NCBI GenBank assembly: GCA_035556555.1
Contig: DATMES010000042.1
Span: 1-64,000 of the forward strand
Direction of reading: 5' to 3'
Source of the DNA: Frankiaceae bacterium
GTDB taxonomy: Bacteria; Actinomycetota; Actinomycetes; BP-191
DNA length: 64,000 nucleotides
In this document: positions 35,077 through 43,322 of the stretch, piece after piece
Numbering within the stretch: position 1 is the first letter of the stretch
Layout of the letters: the number at the start of each line of letters is the position of its first letter
Notes under the pieces: generated by a model
Databases searched by the model: none
What the model was told of the DNA's origin: nothing
What the model saw: the letters and a program-made list of their open reading frames with translations, nothing else
Translations under genes and position numbers: made by a program

Positions 35077-36297
35077 TCAGTAGTAGCGCATGGGGTCGAC
35101 GGGCTCGCCGTTGACGCGCGTCTCGAAGTGCAGGTGCGGGCCTGTGGAGGCGCCGGTGGAGCCGACGTAGCCGATGACGGCGCCCCGCGAGACCTGCTGG
35201 CCGTTGCTGACGCCGACCCGCGACTGGTGCGCGTACGCCGTCGAGAGGCCGTTGCCGTGGTCGATGACGACGAGGTTGCCGTACGTCCCCATCGGCCCGG
35301 CGCTCACGACCCGCCCGGACAGCACGGCGACGATCGCCTGGCCGGTGGGCGCGCCGATGTCGATGCCGGCGTGGAGGCGGCGGTAGCCGTAGATGGGATG
35401 GGTGCGGTAGCCGTAGCCGCTGGTCACGGGTCCCGGCGTGGGCCAGAGCATGCCGCCCTTGCCGACCTGCCCGGTGCCGCGGGAGGCGGCGGCGCGGCGG
35501 ATCAGCTCGGCGAGGCGGCGGGACTCGGCCTGGAGCCTCTCGTACGCCGCCCGGTCGGCCGCGCGCTCGCGGTCGGCGACGGCGAGCGCGGCGGCGCGGG
35601 CGGCGACCTGCGCGTCGATGGCGGCCTTCGCGGCACGGGCCTCGGCGGCGTACGACTCGATGCGGGCCAGCGACTCGCGGACGGCCTTGTCGCGGGCGAC
35701 GAGCTCGGCACGGCGCTGGTCGAGCACGGCGGCCTGGGAGGCGAGCTCGGCGCGGGCGGCGGAGGCGGCGCGGACCCTGCCTGCGGCGTCGGAGAGGAGC
35801 ACGTGGGAGTACGTCGCCCGCGACGCGAGGTCGGACATCGACGTCGACTCGAACAAGGCGTGCGTGAACCCCGCCGGGCCGATCATGTAGATCGCGCGGG
35901 ACAGCTCGCCTGCCTGCTCCCTGGTGTCCTGGACCTTGGCCTCGCCGGCCTCGTACTCCCGCTCGGCGTGCGCCAGCTCGGCCTGCGCGAACTCCAGCCG
36001 CGTGCGGCTCGCCTCGGCGACCGCGCGGGCCGCGGACAGGCGGCCCTCGGCGGCGGCGAGTCGCTCCTGCGCGCGGGGGATCTCGATCTTGGCGCGGGCC
36101 AGCGCGGCGGCGGCCTGCTGGACGGCGGCGCTGGACTCGTGGAGGTCGTCGTGGACCTCGGCGAGCTGCTGCTCGACCTTGCGGCGTTCGGCCTCGGGGT
36201 CGTCGGCGTACGCCGGCGTGGCGAGCGGCAGCACGACGACGGCAACGGCCGCGAGCGCCGTACGCCATCGCTGTCCCACGCGGAAACCTCCACCCAT
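35077..36297 (-). CDS. Secreted coiled-coil M23 endopeptidase (EnvC/NlpD-like)
   Basis: 406 residues. Signal peptide to about residue 31 (LAAVAVVVLPLATPAYA). A long coiled coil at about 33-260 (VEQQLAEVHDDLHESSAAVQ, then RAQERLAAAEGRLSAARAVA) precedes an M23 domain with HAGIDIGAP and GPHLHFE for zinc binding. Such proteins cleave peptidoglycan crosslinks during division and are controlled by FtsEX through the coiled coil. The gene follows ftsX on the same strand (38 bases), consistent with that partnership. Confidence 0.92.
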   Translation of the reverse strand: MGGGFRVGQRWRTALAAVAVVVLPLATPAYADDPEAERRKVEQQLAEVHDDLHESSAAVQQAAAALARAKIEIPRAQERLAAAEGRLSAARAVAEASRTRLEFAQAELAHAEREYEAGEAKVQDTREQAGELSRAIYMIGPAGFTHALFESTSMSDLASRATYSHVLLSDAAGRVRAASAARAELASQAAVLDQRRAELVARDKAVRESLARIESYAAEARAAKAAIDAQVAARAAALAVADRERAADRAAYERLQAESRRLAELIRRAAASRGTGQVGKGGMLWPTPGPVTSGYGYRTHPIYGYRRLHAGIDIGAPTGQAIVAVLSGRVVSAGPMGTYGNLVVIDHGNGLSTAYAHQSRVGVSNGQQVSRGAVIGYVGSTGASTGPHLHFETRVNGEPVDPMRYY

Positions 36298-36335
36298 CCG
36301 ACGTCACACCTGTCACATGGGTACCACGATAGGGG

Positions 36336-37211
36336 TCAGACGCGCAGGTACTTCCGCAACGTCACGAACGACGCCAGACCGGACAGCACCATGCCGGTGA
36401 GCACGAGAACGGGCACGAGGATCTTGAACTGGCCCCACCCGACGAACGGCGTGAACTTGATGCTCTCGCGCAGCGTGCCGTTGACCATGAGGCTCTGGAC
36501 GAGCGCGAGGAAGCCGCTCGCGGCGAGCGCGCCGAGGACGCCGGCGAGCATCCCCTCGAGGAGGAACGGGAGCTGGATGTAGAGGTTCGAGGCGCCGACG
36601 AGGCGCATGATGCCGGTCTCCCGCCGCCTGCTGAACGCCGCCACGCGCACGGTGTTGCCGATGAGGACGGCCGCCGCGATCAGGCTGATCCCGGCGAAGA
36701 AGAGCATGCCGGTACGGATGGTGTTGAGGACCGCGAAGAAGTTCTTGAGCAGGTCGCGCTGGTTGAAGACGTTCTCCACCCCTGGCCGGTCGGCGAACGC
36801 GCTCGCCACGACCTCGAACTTCTTCGGGTCCTCGAGCTTCACGCGGAACGACTCGGGCAGCACGCCGGCGGGGGTGTTGCCGACGATGTCGGGAGAGTCC
36901 TTGAACTGCTCCTTGAAGCGCTCGTACGCCTCCGCCCTGCTCTCGAAGTAGACCTGCTCGACGTCGGGCATGGCCTCGAGCTCGCTGCGGAGCTGGTCGC
37001 GCTGGGCCTGCGTGACGTCACCCTTGAGGAAGATCGAGACCTCGACCTTGCCGTACCAGAAGTCCTTCATGACGTTGACCTGGTTGCGGACCATGAGGCC
37101 CATGCCGAACATCGTCAGCGAGATCGCCGCGGTGACGATGACGGCGAGCGTCATCGTGAAGTTGCGGCGCAGGCCGATCCAGATCTCGGACGCGACGAAC
37201 TGGGCACGCAC
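36336..37211 (-). CDS. ftsX: FtsX, permease-like cell-division protein
   Basis: 291 residues. Four transmembrane helices: TMTLAVIVTAAISLTMFGM, TIRTGMLFFAGISLIAAAVL, LLEGMLAGVLGALAASGFLA and ILVPVLVLTGMVLSGLASF. A large extracellular loop (about 45-165) lies between helices 1 and 2. RRRETGIMRLVGASN is the signature before helix 3. FtsX transmits ATP binding by FtsE to an extracellular amidase/endopeptidase. A palindromic B repeat separates it from ftsE, so the usual overlap is lost. Confidence 0.95.
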   Translation of the reverse strand: MRAQFVASEIWIGLRRNFTMTLAVIVTAAISLTMFGMGLMVRNQVNVMKDFWYGKVEVSIFLKGDVTQAQRDQLRSELEAMPDVEQVYFESRAEAYERFKEQFKDSPDIVGNTPAGVLPESFRVKLEDPKKFEVVASAFADRPGVENVFNQRDLLKNFFAVLNTIRTGMLFFAGISLIAAAVLIGNTVRVAAFSRRRETGIMRLVGASNLYIQLPFLLEGMLAGVLGALAASGFLALVQSLMVNGTLRESIKFTPFVGWGQFKILVPVLVLTGMVLSGLASFVTLRKYLRV

Positions 37212-37251
37212 TAGGAGACCCCTCCAGACAGGCGGGCGCCGGAAACCCGGC

Positions 37252-37311
37252 TTCGTGATCTTGGCAAGGTTTCGGTCCGCCGGGCGCCCCGAACATTGCC
37301 AAGATCACGAA
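37252..37311. repeat. Palindromic repeat family B, copy 2
   Basis: TTCGTGATCTTGGCAAGGTT is the left arm and AACATTGCCAAGATCACGAA the right arm; pairing has one mismatch (AAGGTT/AACATT). It lies between ftsE and ftsX, two genes normally co-translated, and could reduce read-through. Confidence 0.75.
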
Positions 37312-37361
37312 GTACGGCGAGCGCGCGGCAGCGAGCGGTCGTACGGGACATCCGGGAACCC

Positions 37362-38051
37362 CTACTTCGAGTAGCCGTAGACGCCGCGGGCCTGGTCGCG
37401 GACGACCCTGCCGCCGTCGAGCTCGACGACGCGGCGGCGCATCGAGTCGACGATGTTGGCGTCGTGGGTGGCCATGACGACGGTGGTGCCGGTGCGGTTG
37501 ATCCGGTCGAGCAGGCGCATGATGCCGATCGACGTCGTCGGGTCGAGGTTACCCGTCGGCTCGTCCGCGATGATGATCATCGGTCGGTTGGCGAACGCCC
37601 TGGCGATGGCCACGCGCTGCTGCTCACCGCCGGACAGCTCGTCGGGGAGGCGGCCGTCCTTGCCCTGGAGGCCGACGAGGTCGAGCACCTCGGGCACGAC
37701 CTTGTCGATGGTGTGCTTGGGCTTGCCGATGACCTCGAGCGCGAACGCGACGTTCTCGAACACCGTCTTGGTCGGCAGCAGCCGGAAGTCCTGGAACACG
37801 CAGCCGATCTGCCGGCGCAGCGTCGGCACCTTCCAGTGCGACAGCCGCGCGAGGTCCTTGCCGGCCACGAACACGCTGCCGGTCGTGGGCGACTCCTCCT
37901 TGAGGAGCAGCCGCAGGAACGTCGACTTGCCCGAGCCCGACGACCCGACGAGGAACACGAACTCGCCCTTCTCGATGTCGACGGTGACGTCGTTGAGAGC
38001 GGGCTTCGTGGTGTTCGGGTAGACCTTGGTGACGGAGTCGAGCCGGATCAT
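37362..38051 (-). CDS. ftsE: FtsE, cell-division ATPase
   Basis: 229 residues, ABC ATPase. Walker [10 protein letters not shown] (residues 36-44), signature LSGGEQQR, Walker [13 protein letters not shown], and switch His in ATHDANIV. Opening [20 protein letters not shown] is typical of FtsE. Works with FtsX at the division septum to control peptidoglycan hydrolysis. Its usual neighbour prfB lies 6.5 kb upstream here because three surface-protein genes intervene. Confidence 0.96.
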   Translation of the reverse strand: MIRLDSVTKVYPNTTKPALNDVTVDIEKGEFVFLVGSSGSGKSTFLRLLLKEESPTTGSVFVAGKDLARLSHWKVPTLRRQIGCVFQDFRLLPTKTVFENVAFALEVIGKPKHTIDKVVPEVLDLVGLQGKDGRLPDELSGGEQQRVAIARAFANRPMIIIADEPTGNLDPTTSIGIMRLLDRINRTGTTVVMATHDANIVDSMRRRVVELDGGRVVRDQARGVYGYSK

Positions 38052-38162
38052 GCGGCGGGTACGCCCCTCGGGGTGCGGGTACGGGGTGTTGGTGCGAGTC
38101 TAGTTGAGGGACGCGCGTTTCCTGCCGACAGCAGGAGTGAGCGCACGAGAGGAGCGGGCGGG

Positions 38163-38342
38163 ATGTGCTGTGAGCGCCTGATCTGCGCCGCCTGCTCGGG
38201 GGCGGTGGCCGACGCGCGGTGCGGCGTCTGCGCGGAGTCGAAGAGCCGCGTCCACGGCGGCGCGGCGCATGTGCACGTTCCCGAGTGGCTGCTGGCGCTG
38301 GCGGTGCTCGTCGTGACGCTCACGGTCCTCGCCGCGCTGTAG
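38163..38342 (+). CDS. Small cysteine-rich tail-anchored protein
   Basis: 59 residues. Starts at an ATG with GAGGAGCGGGCGGG upstream. Residues 2-25 contain CCERLICAACSG and ARCGVCAES, i.e. six Cys in CC, CxxC and CxxC spacing, suggestive of a zinc or iron-sulfur knuckle. Residues about 40-58 (EWLLALAVLVVTLTVLAAL) form one membrane helix running to the C-terminus. Divergent from ftsE. Not recognised; its codon use and ribosome site support a real gene. Confidence 0.6.
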   Translation: MCCERLICAACSGAVADARCGVCAESKSRVHGGAAHVHVPEWLLALAVLVVTLTVLAAL

Positions 38343-38362
38343 CGACCGACCCCGGACAGGCC

Positions 38363-38396
38363 GACGGCCCGGGGTCCCGCTCGACCCCAGGCCGTC
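38363..38396. terminator. Hairpin between convergent genes
   Basis: GACGGCCCGGGGTC pairs with GACCCCAGGCCGTC with a single mismatch around a CCGCTC loop. Serves the 3' end of the large LPXTG gene and the convergent small membrane-protein gene. Confidence 0.7.
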
Positions 38397-38414
38397 CGCG
38401 CCTTCTCTCTCCCC

Positions 38415-41400
38415 TTACGCCCTCTCGGCCGCCTTGGCCAGGCGCGCCCGCCAGCCGGGACCGAACGTCAGCCCGGCACCCGACACGAGCAGCGCGATGG
38501 CCAGCAGCACCGTCTGCGGGATCTCCAGCGGCGCGCCCGTCGCGGGCAGTGCCGGCGGCTTGACGATCTTGACGCCCAGGACCTCGGCGACGATCGTGCG
38601 GACCTCGTTCGACGGCTCCTTGGGGGTCTCCGCGGAGTCGACGGCGCCGGTGTTGAGGATGACGGTGGCGTCGATGGCGCCGTCCGGCGCCCCGGCCGGC
38701 GTGTCGATCACCACGACGAACGTCCGCACGAACGACGCACCGGGCTCGAGGTCCACGGCCGGCCAGGTGACGGTGGTGCACGGGTCGTCACAGGTCCCGC
38801 CGTCGCTCGCCGACACGAACGTCGTCCCTGCCGGCACCGCGTCGCTGACGACGACGTCGGTCAGCGCCGCGGCGGACGGGTTGGTGACGGTCAGCGTGTA
38901 GAGCAGCTCGTCGCCGTACTCCGCCTCGGCCTGGTCCACGGCCTTGCGGATGTCCACGTGCGCGACCGGGTGCTCGGTCTCGTTCGTGGGCGTCTCCTCC
39001 TCGCCCTCGTGCAGCAGGGCGACGTTGCGGATCGTGAAGGGGTCGGTGAGCCCGGCATCCACGGTGACGGAGAACGACACCGAGCCGCTGCCGCCCGCGG
39101 GGATCGTGACGTCCCAGCTCAGCTCGCCGTCCGCGAGGGTGCCGGAGCCGGCCGAGCCCGCGACGTACGTCGTGCCGTCGGGGATCTCGTCGGTGATGGT
39201 GACGTCGGCGGCGATGTTGCCGGCGTTGGCGTACGACATCGTGTACGTGATCGTGTCGCCGTCGGTGACCGCCGTGCCCGACACCGGGTCGGACGACTTC
39301 GTCATCGTCACGTCGGTGTAGAGCTTGGTGTTGGTGAACGCCACGGTGACCGGCGTCGCCGCGATGGTCACGGTGCCGTCGTCGGGGACGACCTCCATGG
39401 CCCACGACGCGTCGTGGTCCTCGGTGACGGTGCACTCGGTGCCGGTCGGGATGCCGTCGACCTGGTGCGTCAGCGACAGGCCCTGCGCGGTGCCGAGGTG
39501 GAAGTCGTCGACCGTGAAGTCGCCGCAGTCCACGGAGAACGCGAAGTCGTACGGCCCGCTCGCGGTGTCGTCGACGACGGCCTTGCTGACGATGAGCGAC
39601 CCGCGCTTGCGCAGGTTGTCGAAGGCCACGGTCTCGCCGTCGTCGTCGATCGTCACGGTGCCGTCGGCCGGCACCACGGTCGAGTCGAACAGCGGGTGCG
39701 CGTCCTCGCTGACCGTGCAGGTGACGCCGGTCGGGATGTCGCTGATGGTGTACGACCCGCTGCCGTTGACCGTCGTGATGGAGACGTCGGCGGCGTCGTA
39801 CGCGTCGTCGGAGCAGTCGACGTCGAACGTGAACGTGCCGTCCTCGTCCGTCGTCTTCGTGATCTCCAGGGCACCGCGGACGCGGGTGTTGGTGAACCCG
39901 ACCGTGTTGTCGCCCACCGCGATCGTCACGGTGCCGTCGGCGGGCACGGACACCGAGGTCCACGCCGCGTCGGCGTCCTCGGTGACGACGCACTCGACGC
40001 CGGTCGGGATGTCGCTGATGGTGTGCGAGCCGACACCGTTGACGGTCGTGATGGAGATGTTGGAGGCGTCGTACGCGTCGTCGGTGCAGTCGACGTCGAA
40101 GGAGAACGTGCCGTCCAGGTCGGACGCCTTCTCGATGACGAGGGCGCCGCGCTTGCGGACGTTGTCGAACTCGACCGTGTTGTCGCCGACGGCGATCGTC
40201 ACGGTGCCGTCCGAGGGGACGACCGTCGAGGTGTACGCGGCGTTCGCGTCCTCGGTGACGGTGCAGACGACGCCGGTCGGGATGCCGTCGATGCTGGCCG
40301 AGCCGCTGCCGCCGGACGTCGTGATGGAGACGTTGGAGGCGTCGTACGCGTCGTCGCTGCAGTCGACGTCGAAGGTGAACGTGCCGTCCACGTCAGCGGT
40401 CTTGTCGATGACGAGGTCGCCGCGGAGGCGGCTGTTCGTGAACCACACGGTGTTGTCGCCGACCGCGATGGTCACGGTGCCGTCGACCGGCGTGACGACG
40501 TGGGAGAAGAGCGGGTTGCTCTGCTCGGTGACCGTGCAGGAGACGGTCGTCGGGATGCCGTCGATGCGTGCGGAGCCCGCGCCGCCGGCGGTCGTGATGT
40601 TCAGCGTGGTGTCCCACGTCGTGCCGTCGCAGTCGACGTCGAACGCGAACGTGCCGTCCACGTCGGACAGCTTCTCGACGACGAGCGAGCCGGTCAGGCG
40701 GGTGTTGGTGAACGCCACCGTGGCGCCGTCGGCGTCGATGGTGACGGTGCCGTTCGACGGGTTGCTCGTCGTGGAGAACAGCGCGTTGGCCTGCTCGGTG
40801 ACGGTGCACTCGGTGCCGACGACGATCTCGTCGCTGACCAGGTGCGTGTCGGTGTCGTCGGCGGCGACCGTCATCTGGAAGCCCGGGTACGTCTCGCCGT
40901 CGTCGCAGGAGACGCTGAACGAGAACGTCCCGCCCGCGCCGGCCGTCGTCTTCTCGACGGAGAGCGAGCCGAGCTGCTGGTTGACGAAGACGTTGATGGT
41001 CTGGCTCGTGCCGACGGGGATGACGAGGTTGCGCGGCGTCGAGTCGACCAGGTAGCCGGCCGGCGCGGCGGTCTCCGTGACGGTGCACGGCGTACCGGAG
41101 GGTCCGTTGATGGCGATGGTGCCGTCAGCGGCGGCGCCGGAGGCGGAGACGGTGCCGTTCGGGTTGGTCACGGACTGGTTGGACAGGCCGGTGATGATCG
41201 TCGGGGGCGAGGCCGTCGTCGGCGAGCAGACGACGCTGAACGACGCGCCGGCGAGGAGCGGGCCGGTCGTCGAGCCGGATCGCTTCTCGATGCGCAGGCC
41301 GCCGCCGACGGTGAAGCAGGCAGGTCCGGCCTTGCGGTTGCTGGCCTGCGAGGCGCTCGGCGAGGCCGTCGTCTTGGCGTAGTTGCAGAACTGCGAGCCG

Positions 41401-41813
41401 AGCGGCGTGTTCGCGGGGATCGGCACCGCGAAGCGCAGCTGGAACGACGTGTTGTTGGGCACGAAGTGCACGAAGTACTTCGCGATCGCGGTGTCGGCGC
41501 CGGATCCGGGCGGGTCGACGTAGACACAGTCGGTGATCTCGAAGTCGCCGCCGACGTCGTCGGCTCCGACGGGGAAGTCGATGACGTACCCGATGATCCC
41601 GCCAGGGTTGAAGTCGCTCGGGTAGTCGGGGTCGAGGCGCTTGGTGGTGTTCTCGCTGCCGGGCGTCGGGAGGACGCCGTTGCAGCCGTTGATCGTGAGG
41701 TCCTGCTCGAGGACCGGGTCGGCGGCGTACGCCACTCCGCCGAGCGTCGGGAGCCAGACCAGGGCTACGAGCGTGGCGACGACCGCTGCTGCTGAACGGC
41801 GGGTCTTCGACAT
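38415..41813 (-). CDS. Large LPXTG-anchored surface protein with SpaA/DUF5979 and DUF11 repeats
   Basis: 1132 residues. Signal peptide (AAAVVATLVALVWLPTLGG), a 140-residue N-terminal domain, a SpaA-like unit (GGLRIEKRSGS), six DUF5979-type repeats of about 85 residues each opening G[SA]L..EK..D.DGTF.F.VDC, then two DUF11 units (SSDPVSGTAVTDGDTITYTM; DIRKAVDQAEAEYGDELLYT). The C-terminus has LPATGAP, a hydrophobic stretch and a basic tail, a sortase signal. Repeats suggest a stalk on the cell wall. The transcript carries the structured leader described at 41837-41915. No sortase gene is in the window. Confidence 0.85.
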   Translation of the reverse strand: MSKTRRSAAAVVATLVALVWLPTLGGVAYAADPVLEQDLTINGCNGVLPTPGSENTTKRLDPDYPSDFNPGGIIGYVIDFPVGADDVGGDFEITDCVYVDPPGSGADTAIAKYFVHFVPNNTSFQLRFAVPIPANTPLGSQFCNYAKTTASPSASQASNRKAGPACFTVGGGLRIEKRSGSTTGPLLAGASFSVVCSPTTASPPTIITGLSNQSVTNPNGTVSASGAAADGTIAINGPSGTPCTVTETAAPAGYLVDSTPRNLVIPVGTSQTINVFVNQQLGSLSVEKTTAGAGGTFSFSVSCDDGETYPGFQMTVAADDTDTHLVSDEIVVGTECTVTEQANALFSTTSNPSNGTVTIDADGATVAFTNTRLTGSLVVEKLSDVDGTFAFDVDCDGTTWDTTLNITTAGGAGSARIDGIPTTVSCTVTEQSNPLFSHVVTPVDGTVTIAVGDNTVWFTNSRLRGDLVIDKTADVDGTFTFDVDCSDDAYDASNVSITTSGGSGSASIDGIPTGVVCTVTEDANAAYTSTVVPSDGTVTIAVGDNTVEFDNVRKRGALVIEKASDLDGTFSFDVDCTDDAYDASNISITTVNGVGSHTISDIPTGVECVVTEDADAAWTSVSVPADGTVTIAVGDNTVGFTNTRVRGALEITKTTDEDGTFTFDVDCSDDAYDAADVSITTVNGSGSYTISDIPTGVTCTVSEDAHPLFDSTVVPADGTVTIDDDGETVAFDNLRKRGSLIVSKAVVDDTASGPYDFAFSVDCGDFTVDDFHLGTAQGLSLTHQVDGIPTGTECTVTEDHDASWAMEVVPDDGTVTIAATPVTVAFTNTKLYTDVTMTKSSDPVSGTAVTDGDTITYTMSYANAGNIAADVTITDEIPDGTTYVAGSAGSGTLADGELSWDVTIPAGGSGSVSFSVTVDAGLTDPFTIRNVALLHEGEEETPTNETEHPVAHVDIRKAVDQAEAEYGDELLYTLTVTNPSAAALTDVVVSDAVPAGTTFVSASDGGTCDDPCTTVTWPAVDLEPGASFVRTFVVVIDTPAGAPDGAIDATVILNTGAVDSAETPKEPSNEVRTIVAEVLGVKIVKPPALPATGAPLEIPQTVLLAIALLVSGAGLTFGPGWRARLAKAAERA

Positions 41814-41836
41814 CGGATGCGCCTTTCGACGACGGT

Positions 41837-41915
41837 CCGAGGTCGGTCTCACCACTGGCTCCCCGCGGCACTGGCCGGTGACCGATTCGTCGGCCGCGGA
41901 TCATCGCTTCCCCGG
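41837..41915 (-). promoter_or_regulatory. Structured 5' leader element, copy 1 (pseudoknot candidate)
   Basis: On the transcribed strand: CCGGGG at the 5' end and CCUCGG at the 3' end form a closing stem (one G-U), enclosing CCGCGGC and GCCGCGG (stem 2) interleaved with CGGUCACC and GGUGAGACCG (stem 3). The 3' half CGGGGAGC..GUGGUGAGACCG is almost identical in all three copies. It lies 23 bases upstream of the ATG. The 326-base gap also holds a terminator of the next gene; otherwise unexplained. Its class is not assigned. Confidence 0.7.
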
Positions 41916-42094
41916 CGCTCACGGGCGTGTGACCTGGTGGCCTCACTGCGAGCGACAAGGCGACCGTGACGCAGCGTGCCCAGGGACACAATGGCCGGGA
42001 CGGGCCATCTTGTCCCGAACCAAGTCCGGAAACAGGTCGTACCGGCGCATTATTGATGTCCGAAATGCAATTGAACGGTAACGCTCGGTAAAAC

Positions 42095-42128
42095 ACGGAA
42101 GACCCGCGCCGAAGCGCGGGCCTTCCGT
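42095..42128 (-). terminator. Intrinsic terminator of the PSET-repeat gene
   Basis: On the minus strand ACGGAAGGCCCGCGC pairs with GCGCGGGTCTTCCGT around TTCG, followed by GTTTTACC. It lies 12 bases past the stop codon. Confidence 0.85.
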
Positions 42129-42139
42129 TTCGCCAGTGC

Positions 42140-43090
42140 CTAGCGGCGGTGCTTGCCACCGGCGGTCGCGCCGGCCGGCTCACCGGCCACCGTGGTGACG
42201 ACGCCCGCTGCCACCAGGCCGAAGCCGAGGACGAGCAGGACGCCGACGGGGATGGTGTTGCCGGTCGTCGGAAGGCCGCCGGCGTCCACGTCCGGGCCGC
42301 GGGTCTCGCGCACGCCGCTGACGACCGGGGTGGGCGTCGTCGAGGCCGACTCGCTCGGCCCGCGGGTGATGATCGTGCCGCTGACCTCGGGGGTCGGGGA
42401 CTCCGACTCGGACGGGGTCTCGCTCGGGGTCTCGCTGACCGTCGCGCTCACCGTGGCCGAGGGGGTCTCGCTGGGCGTCTCGGACGGGGTCTCGCTCGGG
42501 GTCTCCGAGGGGGTCTCCGACGGCGTCTCGCTCGGCGTCTCCGAGGGAGTCTCGGACGGCGTCTCCGACGGGGTCTCGCTGGGCGTCTCGGACGGGGTCT
42601 CGCTCGGCGTCTCCGACGGGGTCACCGACGGGGTCGGGGTCGGCGTGCTGGTCGTGCCGCCGCCGTCGCAGGTGTGCGAGAGGACGAGGCGGACCTTCGC
42701 CGGGTCACCGCCGGACACGGTCGCCGTCGCACCGGTCAGCGTGTCGTCGGTCGCCGTGTAGACGTACGCGTGCTTCGCGTCCGGCGGCCCGAACGTGACG
42801 GTCGTCTGCGGCGCGGAGTTGGCGAACGTCGTCGTCAGGCTGACGAACGACGCCTCGCCGCCGGTGAGGATGAAGTGCCAGCCCCACTGCGCCGGCGAGC
42901 CGGGGCAGTCGTTCTCGTCGTCCTCGAACTCGGAGTTCTTGATCGGCGGGTCCTGACTCAGGGTCTCGAGGTAGACGACGTCCGAGCTCGCGGTCGTCGT
43001 CACGGCGAGCTGCGACACGGCAGCGAGGCCGAGCGTCGCCAGGCCGGCGAACGTCAGGTAGCGCGCGCGGCGGGTCAGTGTTGCCGACAT
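42140..43090 (-). CDS. LPXTG surface protein with a Pro-Ser-Glu-Thr tandem tract
   Basis: 316 residues. The ATG at 43090 is preferred to the upstream ATG at 43132, which lies inside the leader RNA. Signal peptide, a 110-residue globular domain with two Cys (NDCPGSP and SHTCDGG), then about 13 PSET units, a second Ser/Pro-rich linker and GLPTTGNTIP plus a membrane helix and GGKHRR tail. The PSET tract is a wall-spanning stalk typical of sortase substrates. Ligand unknown. Confidence 0.85.
   Translation of the reverse strand: MSATLTRRARYLTFAGLATLGLAAVSQLAVTTTASSDVVYLETLSQDPPIKNSEFEDDENDCPGSPAQWGWHFILTGGEASFVSLTTTFANSAPQTTVTFGPPDAKHAYVYTATDDTLTGATATVSGGDPAKVRLVLSHTCDGGGTTSTPTPTPSVTPSETPSETPSETPSETPSETPSETPSETPSETPSETPSETPSETPSETPSETPSATVSATVSETPSETPSESESPTPEVSGTIITRGPSESASTTPTPVVSGVRETRGPDVDAGGLPTTGNTIPVGVLLVLGFGLVAAGVVTTVAGEPAGATAGGKHRR
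42456..42622. repeat. 12-bp tandem repeat encoding PSET
   Basis: About 13 units of the 12-mer GTCTCGGACGGG and its synonymous variants (GTCTCGCTCGGC, GTCTCCGACGGC). The codon variants differ from unit to unit, yet the peptide is constant, so selection acts on the protein while copy number may vary by slippage. Confidence 0.85.
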
Positions 43091-43113
43091 CGGGTCCCCT
43101 CCCAGGGATCTTG

Positions 43114-43189
43114 CCGAGGTCGGTCTCACCATTCGCTCCCCGCGACCAGGAGGTGACCGGTTGAACGGCCGCGGATCGAAGCTTCCTCG
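43114..43189 (-). promoter_or_regulatory. Structured 5' leader element, copy 2 (pseudoknot candidate)
   Basis: Closing stem CGAGG/CCUCG (compare CGGGG/CCCCG in copy 3, a compensatory change), stem 2 CCGCGGCC/GGUCGCGG, stem 3 CGGUCACC/GGUGAGACCG. The ATG of the downstream gene is 23 bases away. Confidence 0.72.
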
Positions 43190-43278
43190 AACTACTACAC
43201 GTATTTACGGTCGAGCCCGGCAAACGGTTCATGCCGGACACTGAGAGTGACAGCGTTGGGACGCGCCGTCAACGCGAC

Positions 43279-43310
43279 GTGCGGCAGGCCCACTGCTGGA
43301 CCTGCCGCAC
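43279..43310. terminator. Hairpin after the third LPXTG gene
   Basis: GTGCGGCAGG and CCTGCCGCAC form a perfect 10-bp stem with a 12-base loop, 12 bases past the stop of the gene at 43323. Confidence 0.75.
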
Positions 43311-43322
43311 GGCGCGAGGGAG

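Noticed and set aside
38958-41795. A long plus-strand frame antisense to the LPXTG protein
   Set aside because: Composition is Arg/Val/Asp repeats caused by the DUF5979 repeat DNA; the minus strand has the signal peptide and sorting signal.
42456-42622. Tandem repeats considered as a CRISPR array
   Set aside because: The units are 12 bp with no spacers and are in frame inside a coding sequence.
41849-43132. Earlier starts of the LPXTG genes giving MVRPTS N-termini
   Set aside because: These residues derive from the conserved leader RNA and precede good signal-peptide starts.
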